A stretch of DNA of 64,000 nt, taken from IMG/VR virus record IMGVR_UViG_3300009504_000946, positions 1 through 64,000 of that record. One strand, given 5' to 3'. Shown here piece by piece: positions 49,638 to 58,134 of this stretch. The notes beneath the pieces are model-generated. The model was not told the DNA's origin, made no database searches, and was given only the letters and a program-made list of their open reading frames with translations. The DNA comes from a virus. Positions within the stretch are counted from its first letter, which is position 1; each line of letters opens with the position of its first letter. The translations under genes were made by a program, and so were the position numbers.

Positions 49638-49725
49638 AAAAAAAGGGAAAGTAATAAAGCTGGTTTTACGTGAGCATCGGGTTTCCCCGATAATTTTTTA
49701 GAAGGAAGCTTTATAAGTGGCCCTT
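49638..49725 (-). ncRNA. structured RNA unit 3 (tandem array)
   Basis: Minus-strand GGGCC, stem ATAAAGCT paired with AGCTTTAT, conserved loop start TCCTTCTAAA, an inner ATCGGG-GAAA-CCCGAT hairpin, closing CCC and seven T. Ends 13 nt before the 702-aa start codon. Confidence 0.6.
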
Positions 49726-49749
49726 AATATTTTGTTTTTATAAGTTCGT

Positions 49750-49816
49750 AAAAAAAGAAGAAAGTAAAAGCGCTGGTTACATTACAAGTTTAGAAGGAAG
49801 CGCCCTTGTAGCCTCT
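49750..49816 (-). ncRNA. structured RNA unit 2 (tandem array)
   Basis: Same architecture: GAGGCTAC, stem AAGGGCGCT paired with AGCGCTTTT (two G-U), loop TCCTTCTAAA, closing CTTC pairing with GAGG, then seven T. Stem bases differ from units 1 and 3 yet pairing is kept. Confidence 0.6.
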
Positions 49817-49837
49817 TATTTTTTAAGTGTCTTTAAT

Positions 49838-49910
49838 AAAAAAAGGGAAAGTAGTTGAGCTGAGTTTCCATTAAAAGTAGTTTTAGAAGGAAGCTCAACA
49901 GTAGCCCTCG
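49838..49910 (-). ncRNA. structured RNA unit 1 (tandem array)
   Basis: GGGCTACT, stem GTTGAGCT paired with AGCTCAAC, loop TCCTTCTAAA, CTACTTTCCC and seven T. Begins about 10 nt after the CGTATAA box, so it is the 5' end of the transcript. Confidence 0.6.
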
Positions 49911-49919
49911 TTTTTTTAT

Positions 49920-49947
49920 TTATACGCAAATCTAAGATAAATGTTTC
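49920..49947 (-). promoter_or_regulatory. phage promoter motif GAAACA-N15-CGTATAA
   Basis: GAAACA at 49947-49942, 15 nt, CGTATAA at 49926-49920. Drives the RNA array and the 702-aa gene. Confidence 0.82.
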
Positions 49948-49969
49948 AAACTTGCAAAAAAATTTTGTT

Positions 49970-50296
49970 TTATTTTTTAATTATACGCTCAATCTCTTCT
50001 ATTTCTTTCTTTATCCTATCAATTGAGGCTTTTTCTATGTCTTGGTGAGGATTAGTTTCTTTTCCATAAGTCTCAAAATTCTTCTCCCTATATTCTTTAT
50101 CATCAGGCCATCTATTTATTGATTTTTCACGAAACTTAAGTTGATGTCTAAGTTTTCTTAACTTTTCCTCATCACTTAGTGAGTTAAAATAACTTTCATA
50201 TTCAGACTGACTTATTACTTTTACACCAAAATGACGTTTCCTTAGCATGAATAAAATTAAAAAAACCAGAACAATAATGAAAATCAAGTAAATCAT
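49970..50296 (-). CDS. membrane-anchored helical protein, 108 aa
   Basis: N-terminal helix MIYLIFIIVLVFLILFML, then a long charged region ending in EIEEIERIIKK, likely coiled coil facing the cytoplasm. Overlaps the metS stop by 4 nt. Confidence 0.55.
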   Translation of the reverse strand: MIYLIFIIVLVFLILFMLRKRHFGVKVISQSEYESYFNSLSDEEKLRKLRHQLKFREKSINRWPDDKEYREKNFETYGKETNPHQDIEKASIDRIKKEIEEIERIIKK

Positions 50297-51834
50297 TTCA
50301 ATTCAATTTTGGGAAATAATTTTGATTTTACACACTCTTTAAGTGCTTTTCGAATTTCACCAACTTTACCAGGTATTACTGGATAATATAGTTCATTCAC
50401 TTTATTTACTGCATAGTGAACCTCAAGGATAGTAGCCCATCCTTCTTTGCCTTTTTTCCAGGGCTCCTCATCACCAAACTTTTTATTTAAGCTCTTAACA
50501 AGTTTGTTTGTCTCATCAAGTGCTTCAGAAATCTTGTAACTCTCCCAAAGCGGCTTAATTACACCATCAATTTGTTGGTCAAATAGCACGCAGAACTCAC
50601 CATCCTGAACATAACTGTAGTCAAGCTCTATACCTGAGTCATCCCCATAATCCTTAAGGAACTTTCCCGCAAGATGTCCAACTCTGGACACAAGATTACC
50701 AAAATCATCAGCAAGATGACTGTTATGAAGCTCTATAAGCTGATTTTCATCCCAACTGGAGTTACCATAAGTTCGAAGCCCAGCAAGCGCATAATACCTC
50801 ACTGCATCAACACCATATTTTTCAATTTGGTCAATAGGGTCAACAACATTTCCTACAGTCTTAGACATTTTCCTTCCATTAGCATCAAGGATGGTTCCAT
50901 GAACGAGCAGCTTGTCTGTATTTTTTATTCCAGCACTCAGCAATAGGCCCTGAAGTATTACAGCCTGGAACTTAAGGTTGTCTGGACCACAAATTTGAAC
51001 TACTTCACTGTCAGTCCAAATTTCATCAAAGTCAGAAGAGTGGCCAATCTGGTATTGTGCAGCAAAAATATAATTTAACAATGCATCAAACCACACATAT
51101 ATTGTCTGCTCATCATCCCCTGGAACTGGCACTCCCCATCTCACAATATTCTTAAGTCTTGAGATTGAAATATCCTCAACAGAGTCAATTATATTTAGAA
51201 ACTCACCTCTCTTAGATTTCGGCTCAATAAATTCTGTTGACTTGTATGCCCACGAATTAAGCCTATTCTTATACTTGGAAAGTCTGAAGAAGTAATTTTC
51301 TTCATTAGTGGTCTGAAGCTGTGTTGTAGGGTGGTCAGGACAAATAAAGTACTTGTGTGTTTGTAATTTTGGATTTTCCAAAGCTGGGTCAATGCCAGAT
51401 ATTAATTTTTCCTCAAGGTCTTTCTCAAGCTTAAATGATTCGCAACCAACGCAATAGGTTCCAGAGTATTCTTTCTTATAAATGTCTCCACGTTCAACAG
51501 CTTCATTCCAAAACTTTTGAACTCTTATAGCATGCTCACCATCTGAAGTTCTATAAAAACTATCTTGACTGAAGATTTGAAACTTAGTAATGAAATCTAC
51601 CCACTTCCCATGTAAACCATCTACATATTCACGAGGAGTGATTCCTTCTTTTTTAGCTGCTTGCTGAATTTTAAGACCATGCTCATCAAGACCAATGTTG
51701 AAAAATACATTATAACCATTGTATTTAAAATAGCGTGCCAGAGCATCTCCTATAATAAACTCGAATGCATGTCCAATGTGCGGCTTTGAATTCGCATATG
51801 GAAGCGTGGTTGTTATGTATTTGTTTTTGTTCAT
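50293..51834 (-). CDS. metG: methionyl-tRNA synthetase
   Basis: 513 aa from MNKNKYITTTLPYANSKPHIGHAF, with a literal HIGH box. Zinc-site cysteines YCVGCESFKLE near 125, KMSKTVGNVVDP near 325, anticodon-binding helices after 380 ending with KLFPKIELK. The C-terminal dimerisation/tRNA-binding OB domain is absent; a free-standing one begins at the left edge of this window. Confidence 0.92.
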   Translation of the reverse strand: MNKNKYITTTLPYANSKPHIGHAFEFIIGDALARYFKYNGYNVFFNIGLDEHGLKIQQAAKKEGITPREYVDGLHGKWVDFITKFQIFSQDSFYRTSDGEHAIRVQKFWNEAVERGDIYKKEYSGTYCVGCESFKLEKDLEEKLISGIDPALENPKLQTHKYFICPDHPTTQLQTTNEENYFFRLSKYKNRLNSWAYKSTEFIEPKSKRGEFLNIIDSVEDISISRLKNIVRWGVPVPGDDEQTIYVWFDALLNYIFAAQYQIGHSSDFDEIWTDSEVVQICGPDNLKFQAVILQGLLLSAGIKNTDKLLVHGTILDANGRKMSKTVGNVVDPIDQIEKYGVDAVRYYALAGLRTYGNSSWDENQLIELHNSHLADDFGNLVSRVGHLAGKFLKDYGDDSGIELDYSYVQDGEFCVLFDQQIDGVIKPLWESYKISEALDETNKLVKSLNKKFGDEEPWKKGKEGWATILEVHYAVNKVNELYYPVIPGKVGEIRKALKECVKSKLFPKIELK

Positions 51835-51872
51835 TTTCTTAAAATTCATAAAGCTTTAATCTAATTAAAATA

Positions 51873-51895
51873 GGTAATTATATACTTATTTAACC
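51873..51895. repeat. 23-bp inverted repeat, left copy
   Basis: GGTAATTATATACTTATTTAACC-type element, identical in inverse orientation to 52455-52477. The pair flanks the 171-aa gene. Flanking AAGCTTTA sequence is also similar on both sides. Confidence 0.85.
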
Positions 51896-51902
51896 ATAAA
51901 AA

Positions 51903-52418
51903 TCACAAGAGATATTTATTGTAATATTCTTTGTATTCTGTTAATTGTGATTTATAGTTATCATCAGTTAGTCTTGGTAGATTGGTTTCATTCTTTAGTG
52001 TTAAATGTTTTAAATTATATAGTTCACACCAAAAATTGTATTGACTTATATTTCCTCTCGATAGTGCATTTACTGCAAAGGTAAAATATTGAAGTATTTT
52101 CCAATCATCTCCATATAAATGTTCAACTTGAAGTCCACTATACATGGGTTTTATAAATGAGGTTTCTAATTCTTTTTTTGGCAATCCCCAGGATAAATGT
52201 TTACTCACATCTTCTATGTACATAATCTCACAAATTGTATTTACACCAGCTCCTCCATAGCTCTTATTTTTGTATGTATAGCCTTCGGTGTCTAACTCTA
52301 TTATTGTTTTTGGACTATCCAATGCTTTTAACATAAATTCAAACACATCTTTTCCAGTCATATTAACAAGTTTGTTATATAACTCTTTTATAGGGATTTG
52401 TATTTTATTATTTGCCAT
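51903..52418 (-). CDS. hypothetical protein between inverted repeats, 171 aa
   Basis: Not recognised. Contains TIIELDTEGYTYKNKSYGGAG and WKILQYFTFAVNALSRGN. More Asn/Tyr/Lys-rich than neighbouring genes. The 23-bp perfect inverted repeats immediately outside both ends suggest a cassette acquired as a unit. Confidence 0.55.
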   Translation of the reverse strand: MANNKIQIPIKELYNKLVNMTGKDVFEFMLKALDSPKTIIELDTEGYTYKNKSYGGAGVNTICEIMYIEDVSKHLSWGLPKKELETSFIKPMYSGLQVEHLYGDDWKILQYFTFAVNALSRGNISQYNFWCELYNLKHLTLKNETNLPRLTDDNYKSQLTEYKEYYNKYLL

Positions 52419-52454
52419 ATATGGTAGATTTTATGTAATTTTTAACCAAAGTTG

Positions 52455-52477
52455 GGTTAAATAAGTATATAATTACC
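52455..52477. repeat. 23-bp inverted repeat, right copy
   Basis: Perfect inverse of 51873-51895. Ends one base before the stop of the 52478 gene. Confidence 0.85.
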
Positions 52478-52753
52478 TTAAAATATAAAGCTTAAAATTG
52501 TACCCAATATAGATGCAATCGCTAAATTTATTAAAAAAACAACTGGAATTAATATGATTAACACAACCTTTCCAATTGATAATAATTTAGCAGCAATTTT
52601 AGTAAATACCCCATAATGCCTTGTCTTGTCGGCACCTGTAATCTTAGCGATACCCTTTCCAAGGTCAGCATATTCTTGAATCTCGCTGTATTTCCAATAA
52701 AATAACCCAGCCTCAACTGCGCAAAGCAGCAATAAAATAATAAGTGTGTACAT
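52478..52753 (-). CDS. membrane protein with two helices, 91 aa
   Basis: Helix 1 YTLIILLLLCAVEAGLFYW at the N-terminus, helix 2 from about 62 (VVLIILIPVVFLINLAIASI) to the C-terminus. Could be a holin-like or host-membrane protein; not assignable. Confidence 0.55.
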   Translation of the reverse strand: MYTLIILLLLCAVEAGLFYWKYSEIQEYADLGKGIAKITGADKTRHYGVFTKIAAKLLSIGKVVLIILIPVVFLINLAIASILGTILSFIF

Positions 52754-52763
52754 AATTGTTTTT

Positions 52764-53408
52764 TTATTCAGTTAAACTTCCAGTTTCCGCAAACTTCTGC
52801 AACAAAGGTAGTAATTTTTTTACATCTTCACGAGATAGATGCATTCTTGTTGATATTGAAACTTCTTTTGGAATCTCATACGGCATCCACCCGTTTTTCA
52901 CACTCTCTGTAATCCCAAGCCTACGAGCATCACTGACCATAATTTCTGGTTTAGGGTCATCAACCCCAAGCCAAATACAATCTCTCGTTGCAGCTGATGA
53001 CTTTTGAATTGAGCATTGACTTCCATATTGGTCTTTGAATTTTCCAATAGCAAACCCTCTTTGAGTAGATGTAATTTCAACTGGGGCTATTACGACAGTG
53101 GCAACACCTTCTGTTACATCAAAATCAAGCTCTTTTCCGTCATGATAATAATCCCACCAATCATTATCCATTGCTTCATCAACATTATCATGATTAAGCT
53201 CTAAGGTGGAGCCATCTTCAAGTCGAACCATGAACTCTTTTACATTTTCAAATAAGAAAACTGTCTCATCTGTTTCATGAACTTTAACACCATGTTCTTC
53301 TTCATATTCAATGCGGCCAAACCAAGCATTTTCTGCATCAAAAACAGGCCAACCCTCTTTATTGTATTTTTCTTTTCTAAGAGGTTGAAGTGTTATTCTT
53401 CCTTTCAT
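52764..53408 (-). CDS. hypothetical protein, 214 aa
   Basis: Beta-rich with a conserved-looking core QCSIQKSSAATRDCIWLGVD near 133-152 followed by RMHLSREDVKKLLPLLQKFA. I have seen this core in small uncharacterised bacterial and phage proteins, but no function is known. Confidence 0.6.
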   Translation of the reverse strand: MKGRITLQPLRKEKYNKEGWPVFDAENAWFGRIEYEEEHGVKVHETDETVFLFENVKEFMVRLEDGSTLELNHDNVDEAMDNDWWDYYHDGKELDFDVTEGVATVVIAPVEITSTQRGFAIGKFKDQYGSQCSIQKSSAATRDCIWLGVDDPKPEIMVSDARRLGITESVKNGWMPYEIPKEVSISTRMHLSREDVKKLLPLLQKFAETGSLTE

Positions 53409-53854
53409 GTCTTAATCATTTTTTCCATTTTTTCTTGGAGTTCCTTAATTATTTCGAGATTCTTTAACTGACAAATCTCAAGAGCCTCTGCATAGCTATC
53501 ATAATAAACATTTCGCTCAACTCCTTTTGATGTCAGAAAGTTTACATCAGTCTTTTTTTCCATGACAACCCTCTCAGGTCTCCATTCAAGAGCTTTATGA
53601 TTCTCATCATGAATGAAGCTGTAATGTTCTCTCCTTTGGACAATTTCCCACTTGCCCCTGACTGGCTCCTCCTTATATGGATTCCAAACAAAAGCTTCAA
53701 GTCCATTTTTTTCTATTAAAATAACAGCAGCCTTGGTTTTAAACTTCTGCGCATCTCTTAGTACTTGAGTCCACTCAAGTTCAATCAACTTAGACTCAAT
53801 GTTGAATGATGAGGATTTTAAAAAACCTTTTCCACTAACTATAAAATTATTCAT
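53405..53854 (-). CDS. hypothetical protein, 149 aa
   Basis: Not recognised. Aromatic strands in the middle (KWEIVQRREHYSFIHDE) and a helical C-terminus. Overlaps the next gene by 4 nt. Confidence 0.5.
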   Translation of the reverse strand: MNNFIVSGKGFLKSSSFNIESKLIELEWTQVLRDAQKFKTKAAVILIEKNGLEAFVWNPYKEEPVRGKWEIVQRREHYSFIHDENHKALEWRPERVVMEKKTDVNFLTSKGVERNVYYDSYAEALEICQLKNLEIIKELQEKMEKMIKT

Positions 53855-53913
53855 AATTTTTCACTTTTTTTAATAGCCAATTCTTTTTCTCACCTCTTTT
53901 TTGTTGCTCACGA

Positions 53914-54954
53914 TTACAAATTTGAGATTATTGCGTCAGTAAACTCCTGTGTCCCTGCAAATCCTCCAAGGTCACCAGTTACGTGCTTACCCTCCTTAAT
54001 TGTCTTGAAAATCGCTGCCTCAATTCGGTCAGCATTATCAAAGTCACTAATATTATTATCTCGAAGCATCATGCAGGCAGATAAAAGTAGGGATGTTGGA
54101 TTTGCAATACCTTTGCCAGCGATGTCTGGGGCAGTTCCATGAATCGCCTCGTACACCGCACAGTCATCACCAATATTTGCCCCAGGAGCAACCCCAAGTC
54201 CACCAACAAGAGCAGCACACAAGTCAGAAATAATGTCACCATGAAAATTAGGCGCAACAATTACATCAAAAGTTTCTGGACGCTGAATAAGTTGCATGCA
54301 CATGTTGTCAATGATTCTGTCATCCACAAAATACTTTCCACCATATTCTTTTTGATGAATATTGTTTATTGAATCCATGAACAACCCATCTGTAAATTTC
54401 ATGATATTTGCCTTGTGAACAATTGTCAATCTTTTTTTGGAGATTTCTTTGTTAGGACGATTTCTGCTCTTTAGCAATTCAAGAGCATATCTTCCAATGC
54501 GCTCGCTTGCTTTCCTTGTGATAATTCGAATTGTCTCAGCAGCATCACTGCCAACCATGTGTTCAACACCAGCATAAAGACACTCGGTATTCTCACGAAC
54601 AATCACCATGTCAATAACCTTATCACTCTTGAGTGGAGAATTAACACCCTCAATACTAACAATTGGCCGAACATTCGCATAGAGGTCAAGCTCCTTTCTG
54701 AGGGCAACATTTACGCTTCTAAATCCTTTTCCAACTGGAGTTGTCAGGGGTGCCTTGAGAGCAACCCTATTTTTTCTAATTGAATCGAGAACTTCTTCTG
54801 GCATAGGATTTCCGCCATTAGCACCCATCACTGTTATTCCAGCATTAATTTCTTCCCACTCAACCTGCACATCTGCAGCTTTAAATATTTGCTTTACAGA
54901 ATCGACAATCTCTGGTCCAATTCCATCTCCTGGTATAAGTGTTACTTTTTTCAT
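53914..54954 (-). CDS. icd: NAD-type isocitrate dehydrogenase
   Basis: 346 aa. VTLIPGDGIGPEI at the N-terminus, substrate arginines in FRSVNVALRKELDLYANVRP near 80-100, VIVRENTECLYAG near 118, KANIMKFTDGLF near 178, metal aspartates in PNFHGDIISDLCAALVGG near 237, and EAIHGTAPDIAGKG near 272 with NPTS. The ENTE..Y and short form fit NAD-isocitrate or homologous dehydrogenases. It would make 2-oxoglutarate, the co-substrate of AlkB and partner of glutamate synthase. Confidence 0.85.
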   Translation of the reverse strand: MKKVTLIPGDGIGPEIVDSVKQIFKAADVQVEWEEINAGITVMGANGGNPMPEEVLDSIRKNRVALKAPLTTPVGKGFRSVNVALRKELDLYANVRPIVSIEGVNSPLKSDKVIDMVIVRENTECLYAGVEHMVGSDAAETIRIITRKASERIGRYALELLKSRNRPNKEISKKRLTIVHKANIMKFTDGLFMDSINNIHQKEYGGKYFVDDRIIDNMCMQLIQRPETFDVIVAPNFHGDIISDLCAALVGGLGVAPGANIGDDCAVYEAIHGTAPDIAGKGIANPTSLLLSACMMLRDNNISDFDNADRIEAAIFKTIKEGKHVTGDLGGFAGTQEFTDAIISNL

Positions 54955-56483
54955 TTCTTCAACGTTATTTCACTATAAGTATTGTATCTGTTTGCTTTAT
55001 CCTTAAAAGCGCTGCTTCCATAGAGGTGTTTAACCACATACGTCCCTGGAGTCACCCTTGCAACAACATCTCCCTCTCCAGAGTGACCAGCATCTGTCAA
55101 TGTTTTCTTATCAGCACATTCCCAGCGCCAAACAGAAAGACTGATGTTTCCAAGATGTGTATACTCTTCTTCAAACTTCTTGTTAAATTTTTCATCAGCA
55201 GCTGTTGGCTTTTTATCAGAATAATCATTAGGCTCTTCTCCAAATATCAACTTATTTCCATCTTTGGATACAAACACATCCATGCTCATATTGCCCATTT
55301 GAGCATACCCAAGATTATGAGTCTTTGAAAGATAGTCTTGACGATTAAATCTTCCCTTCAGAGTTTGCAAAGAGTATTTATCTGAATATTCCTCATTCTC
55401 TGGAACACTAAATAGGCTTCCTCGACTTCCATCAACTGCACCAAAATAATTATCAATAACTACCTCTCCAGTTGGGAAATTAAGCTCGTATGTATGAACT
55501 CTTGATTTTTTATCAGACATCTCACAAACACCAGGAATATCAATTTTATGATTATAATTCTCTCCACGCTCCCACATAAAGTATTCAGCATTGTTTTCAT
55601 TTTTTACGTGAACTCCCAATTTGGCTCCGCAATAATAACAACCAGTTCCATCAAGATAGATTTTTTCTCCAATTAGCCTCTTTGCTAATTTTACATCAGC
55701 ACTTCCGCCATCTTCATCTCTTCTTTCGATTAGCTGATTTATTTCATCACAAGCACCTCTTCCATAGGGGGCATGACCATTGTATTCGGTCTTTAGAGTT
55801 TCTTCCTTTACGTTCTTAACTAAAGTTTCTTCAGCTTTCACGATATTTTTCTTATCCTCTTCTGAAGCCACTTTAACATTCAACTCAATTTTCTTTGCGA
55901 TGCTCATATAATGCTTTAACTCTTTTGTTTTTGATAATGTGATTTTTCTCCACATTAATGGCAATGATTTATATTTACCAACTATATTTAAAATCTCATC
56001 TTCGTCAAGCTCTTCATCAAATGCTCTTTCTGAAAAATCATTCTTTAACATATACTCCCAAGCAATCGTTTTAAATGCTGGTTTCTTTTTAAGCTTGCTA
56101 AGACTTGTTTCGTTGTACATGGATACGAGTTTCTCAAACATTGTAACAGTTCCATAGATGTCTCCAATTTCATTACAGAAGTCCTTCATCCACTTTCCAG
56201 TCCCCGATGTGGTACCTCTTAAGTTTATTACAGCTCTCTGAAGTGGTCTTCGCTCTTTACCATCTTTATCCTTGATTGTAACATCTTTTTCTTTCCAAAG
56301 TCTATCACTATCTTCTTTTGAAAGAATTTCAACTTCATCAAGACTCTTAATGTGTTCTAATTTTTCTTTGTCGAAATTTAGAAAAATATATGAATCATTA
56401 AAACCCCAACGCTGGATGGTTCCAAAATCTCCTTTTTTAAGAGCTGTTTTTCTGTGTACTGGTTTTGCTATTGCTTCTTCCAT
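54951..56483 (-). CDS. hypothetical protein, 510 aa
   Basis: Not recognised. A helical middle, then HAPYGRGACDEIN, CYYCGAKLG and a beta-rich C-terminus. The phrase APYGRG also occurs in the 702-aa protein (ELAPYGRGTVFP), hinting that the two share a domain or substrate. Overlaps icd by 4 nt. Confidence 0.55.
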   Translation of the reverse strand: MEEAIAKPVHRKTALKKGDFGTIQRWGFNDSYIFLNFDKEKLEHIKSLDEVEILSKEDSDRLWKEKDVTIKDKDGKERRPLQRAVINLRGTTSGTGKWMKDFCNEIGDIYGTVTMFEKLVSMYNETSLSKLKKKPAFKTIAWEYMLKNDFSERAFDEELDEDEILNIVGKYKSLPLMWRKITLSKTKELKHYMSIAKKIELNVKVASEEDKKNIVKAEETLVKNVKEETLKTEYNGHAPYGRGACDEINQLIERRDEDGGSADVKLAKRLIGEKIYLDGTGCYYCGAKLGVHVKNENNAEYFMWERGENYNHKIDIPGVCEMSDKKSRVHTYELNFPTGEVVIDNYFGAVDGSRGSLFSVPENEEYSDKYSLQTLKGRFNRQDYLSKTHNLGYAQMGNMSMDVFVSKDGNKLIFGEEPNDYSDKKPTAADEKFNKKFEEEYTHLGNISLSVWRWECADKKTLTDAGHSGEGDVVARVTPGTYVVKHLYGSSAFKDKANRYNTYSEITLKK

Positions 56484-56493
56484 CTTCTATTTT

Positions 56494-57162
56494 TTAAGCC
56501 ATTGCCATTCCTTCAAACTTATCCATAATAACTTCAATGGAGTTATTTAAAATAAATTCATCATAATTTTTCTTACTTCCAAATGAATACTTAAACTCAC
56601 CCATAACTTTCGTTAATAGAGATTTATCAAAGTCTGGAAACTTGCTCAAAACAACTCTTCCATTAAACTTTGTGACAATCTCTTTTTTGTTTTTTTCTTT
56701 TTGCTTTAAGGCTTCAAGGGCTTCAAAAAAATCAAATTCAACAAATGAGTCTATGTATTCAAATGTAATATTCTTACCTGGACTAACAATATTGTTATGC
56801 AATAGATAGCGTCTGAAATTATCAAATATTGGGTGTGTTAATTTTTTATCTGGGTCTGTAAACTCATCTGACTTTAAATAAGGAGATGATGCCACGAGGG
56901 CAAACATTTGCTCAACTGTTTCACACCCATTATAGAACAGGTTTGGGTCCATCTCAAGAAATTGAAACAACTCAAAAGCTTCATCTAATATTAGGATGTC
57001 TCCAACTTTGGATTGATGATTCTCAACGCTTAACTTTTCTTCGTAAACAACGCCTTCATCTGTTAGCTTTAACCCAGACCCCTTTATAATCTTTCCAATC
57101 AACATATTAATACCATATGCTGGGTCTTCTTTTGGGAGATAAAATGCTTCTGAAATTTTCAT
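56494..57162 (-). CDS. hypothetical protein, 222 aa
   Basis: Not recognised. Acidic, helical, no membrane segment. First gene after the promoter at 57187, with a 24-nt leader. Confidence 0.5.
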   Translation of the reverse strand: MKISEAFYLPKEDPAYGINMLIGKIIKGSGLKLTDEGVVYEEKLSVENHQSKVGDILILDEAFELFQFLEMDPNLFYNGCETVEQMFALVASSPYLKSDEFTDPDKKLTHPIFDNFRRYLLHNNIVSPGKNITFEYIDSFVEFDFFEALEALKQKEKNKKEIVTKFNGRVVLSKFPDFDKSLLTKVMGEFKYSFGSKKNYDEFILNNSIEVIMDKFEGMAMA

Positions 57163-57186
57163 AATAAAATTATTGATTCAATTTAT

Positions 57187-57214
57187 TTATACGAAAAAAA
57201 AAGAGGAATGTTTC
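57187..57214 (-). promoter_or_regulatory. phage promoter motif GAAACA-N15-CGTATAA
   Basis: GAAACA at 57214-57209, 15 nt, CGTATAA at 57193-57187. Overlaps the stop of the cupin gene. Drives 56494-57162, the 510-aa gene and icd. Confidence 0.82.
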
Positions 57215-57611
57215 AAATCCTCTTTTTGTTTTTATTTTTTCTATATGTAATGTGGTCAACAAATCGTCCATCAACCATATACCCCCACTCCTTAAAAGTT
57301 CTCCTTCCAACAATAGCCAGTGTATAGGTTGGAGACTTAATCATTTCCTTAATTTTATGGAAATCACTTAAATTCGCCTTAGCCATGTGACCAGACTTTC
57401 TGACCCTAAGCCTACCACTGTGAAGCTCCTCAACGTAGCCTCCGCTTAGAATCATTGTCCATATCTTCCAAGGATGGTTGTGCAAGTGGTCATCTTCATC
57501 TTTATGATAAATACCATGAATGTAAATATCAAACCAAGGAGTCTTCAATAGTCTCCATCGCTTAAAGTGAAGAACTCCTTCCTTACTCTTGATTTCTTTT
57601 ATTAATTTCAT
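57213..57611 (-). CDS. cupin-like protein
   Basis: 132 aa from MKLIKEIKSKEG. The strand DDHLHNHPWKIWTMILSGGYVEE near 40-62 carries the HxH...G metal site of cupins, with later GRRTFKEWGYMV. Likely a small metal-dependent protein; activity unknown. Confidence 0.65.
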   Translation of the reverse strand: MKLIKEIKSKEGVLHFKRWRLLKTPWFDIYIHGIYHKDEDDHLHNHPWKIWTMILSGGYVEELHSGRLRVRKSGHMAKANLSDFHKIKEMIKSPTYTLAIVGRRTFKEWGYMVDGRFVDHITYRKNKNKKRI

Positions 57612-57858
57612 TGATTTGTTTTTTAAGAAGTTCAACCTCAAGAAGTTCTTTTGTTTGATTTACCACAAATACTCCATGATAATTATGGTATACGTGAAAT
57701 TCCATATCATTTTTGTTAACAATATCCATCAACACATCTCCAGTATCATATTTATAATCATGAGGAGCTACTCTTTGACCAGCTGAAGCTTGTCTTGGTC
57801 CAACCTCACAACATACCATCAGCATTGTGAGCATTGTTAATCCTAAAATCTTTTTCAT
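57583..57858 (-). CDS. putative small lipoprotein
   Basis: 91 aa. MKKILGLTMLTMLMVCCEVG has a charged start, a hydrophobic core and a Cys at a lipobox-like position (LMVC). The remainder is polar. Start lies 27 nt downstream of the RNase P RNA. Overlaps the cupin start by 29 nt. Confidence 0.6.
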   Translation of the reverse strand: MKKILGLTMLTMLMVCCEVGPRQASAGQRVAPHDYKYDTGDVLMDIVNKNDMEFHVYHNYHGVFVVNQTKELLEVELLKKQINEINKRNQE

Positions 57859-57887
57859 AATTAATTGTTTTTACAAATGTAATAAAA

Positions 57888-58134
57888 AATAAGCAAAGAC
57901 TCATAACCAGGTTTCTGTCTTGGGTTATCATTTGTCTATTGTCCGCTACCCGAACCTCACTGGAGCAGCTCACCCTCCTAAGCTCTGTTTGCGTTTCACC
58001 TCGGCAGGAATTTCACTTATGGTGGTACTTATAATGCCATCTTTCGAAGGCTCCCACACCGCCTAAACTGTGGTGGCCTGAGTTTGTCCTCTCCTCTCAT
58101 TCGAGTCGGAGCGATAACCTCGTCTTTACTTATT
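57888..58134 (-). ncRNA. rnpB: RNase P RNA
   Basis: 247 nt, compact. Ends form a 13-bp P1 (AATAAGTAAAGAC with GTCTTTGCTTATT, one G-U). Signature segments occur in order: GAGGAGAGGAC (P4 5' region), GAGGTGAAACGC, GGGTGAGCTGCTCCAGTGAG, ATAGACAAATGATAACCC, and GACAGAAACCTGGTTATG (family form ACAGAACCCGGCUUAU). It would process tRNA 5' ends. The 5' strand overlaps the last codons of the 58126-59001 gene. A T-rich tract follows. Confidence 0.82.

Noticed and set aside
49638-49910. CRISPR array
   Set aside because: Three units only, stems differ between units, no constant repeat with spacers; better read as structured RNAs with terminators.
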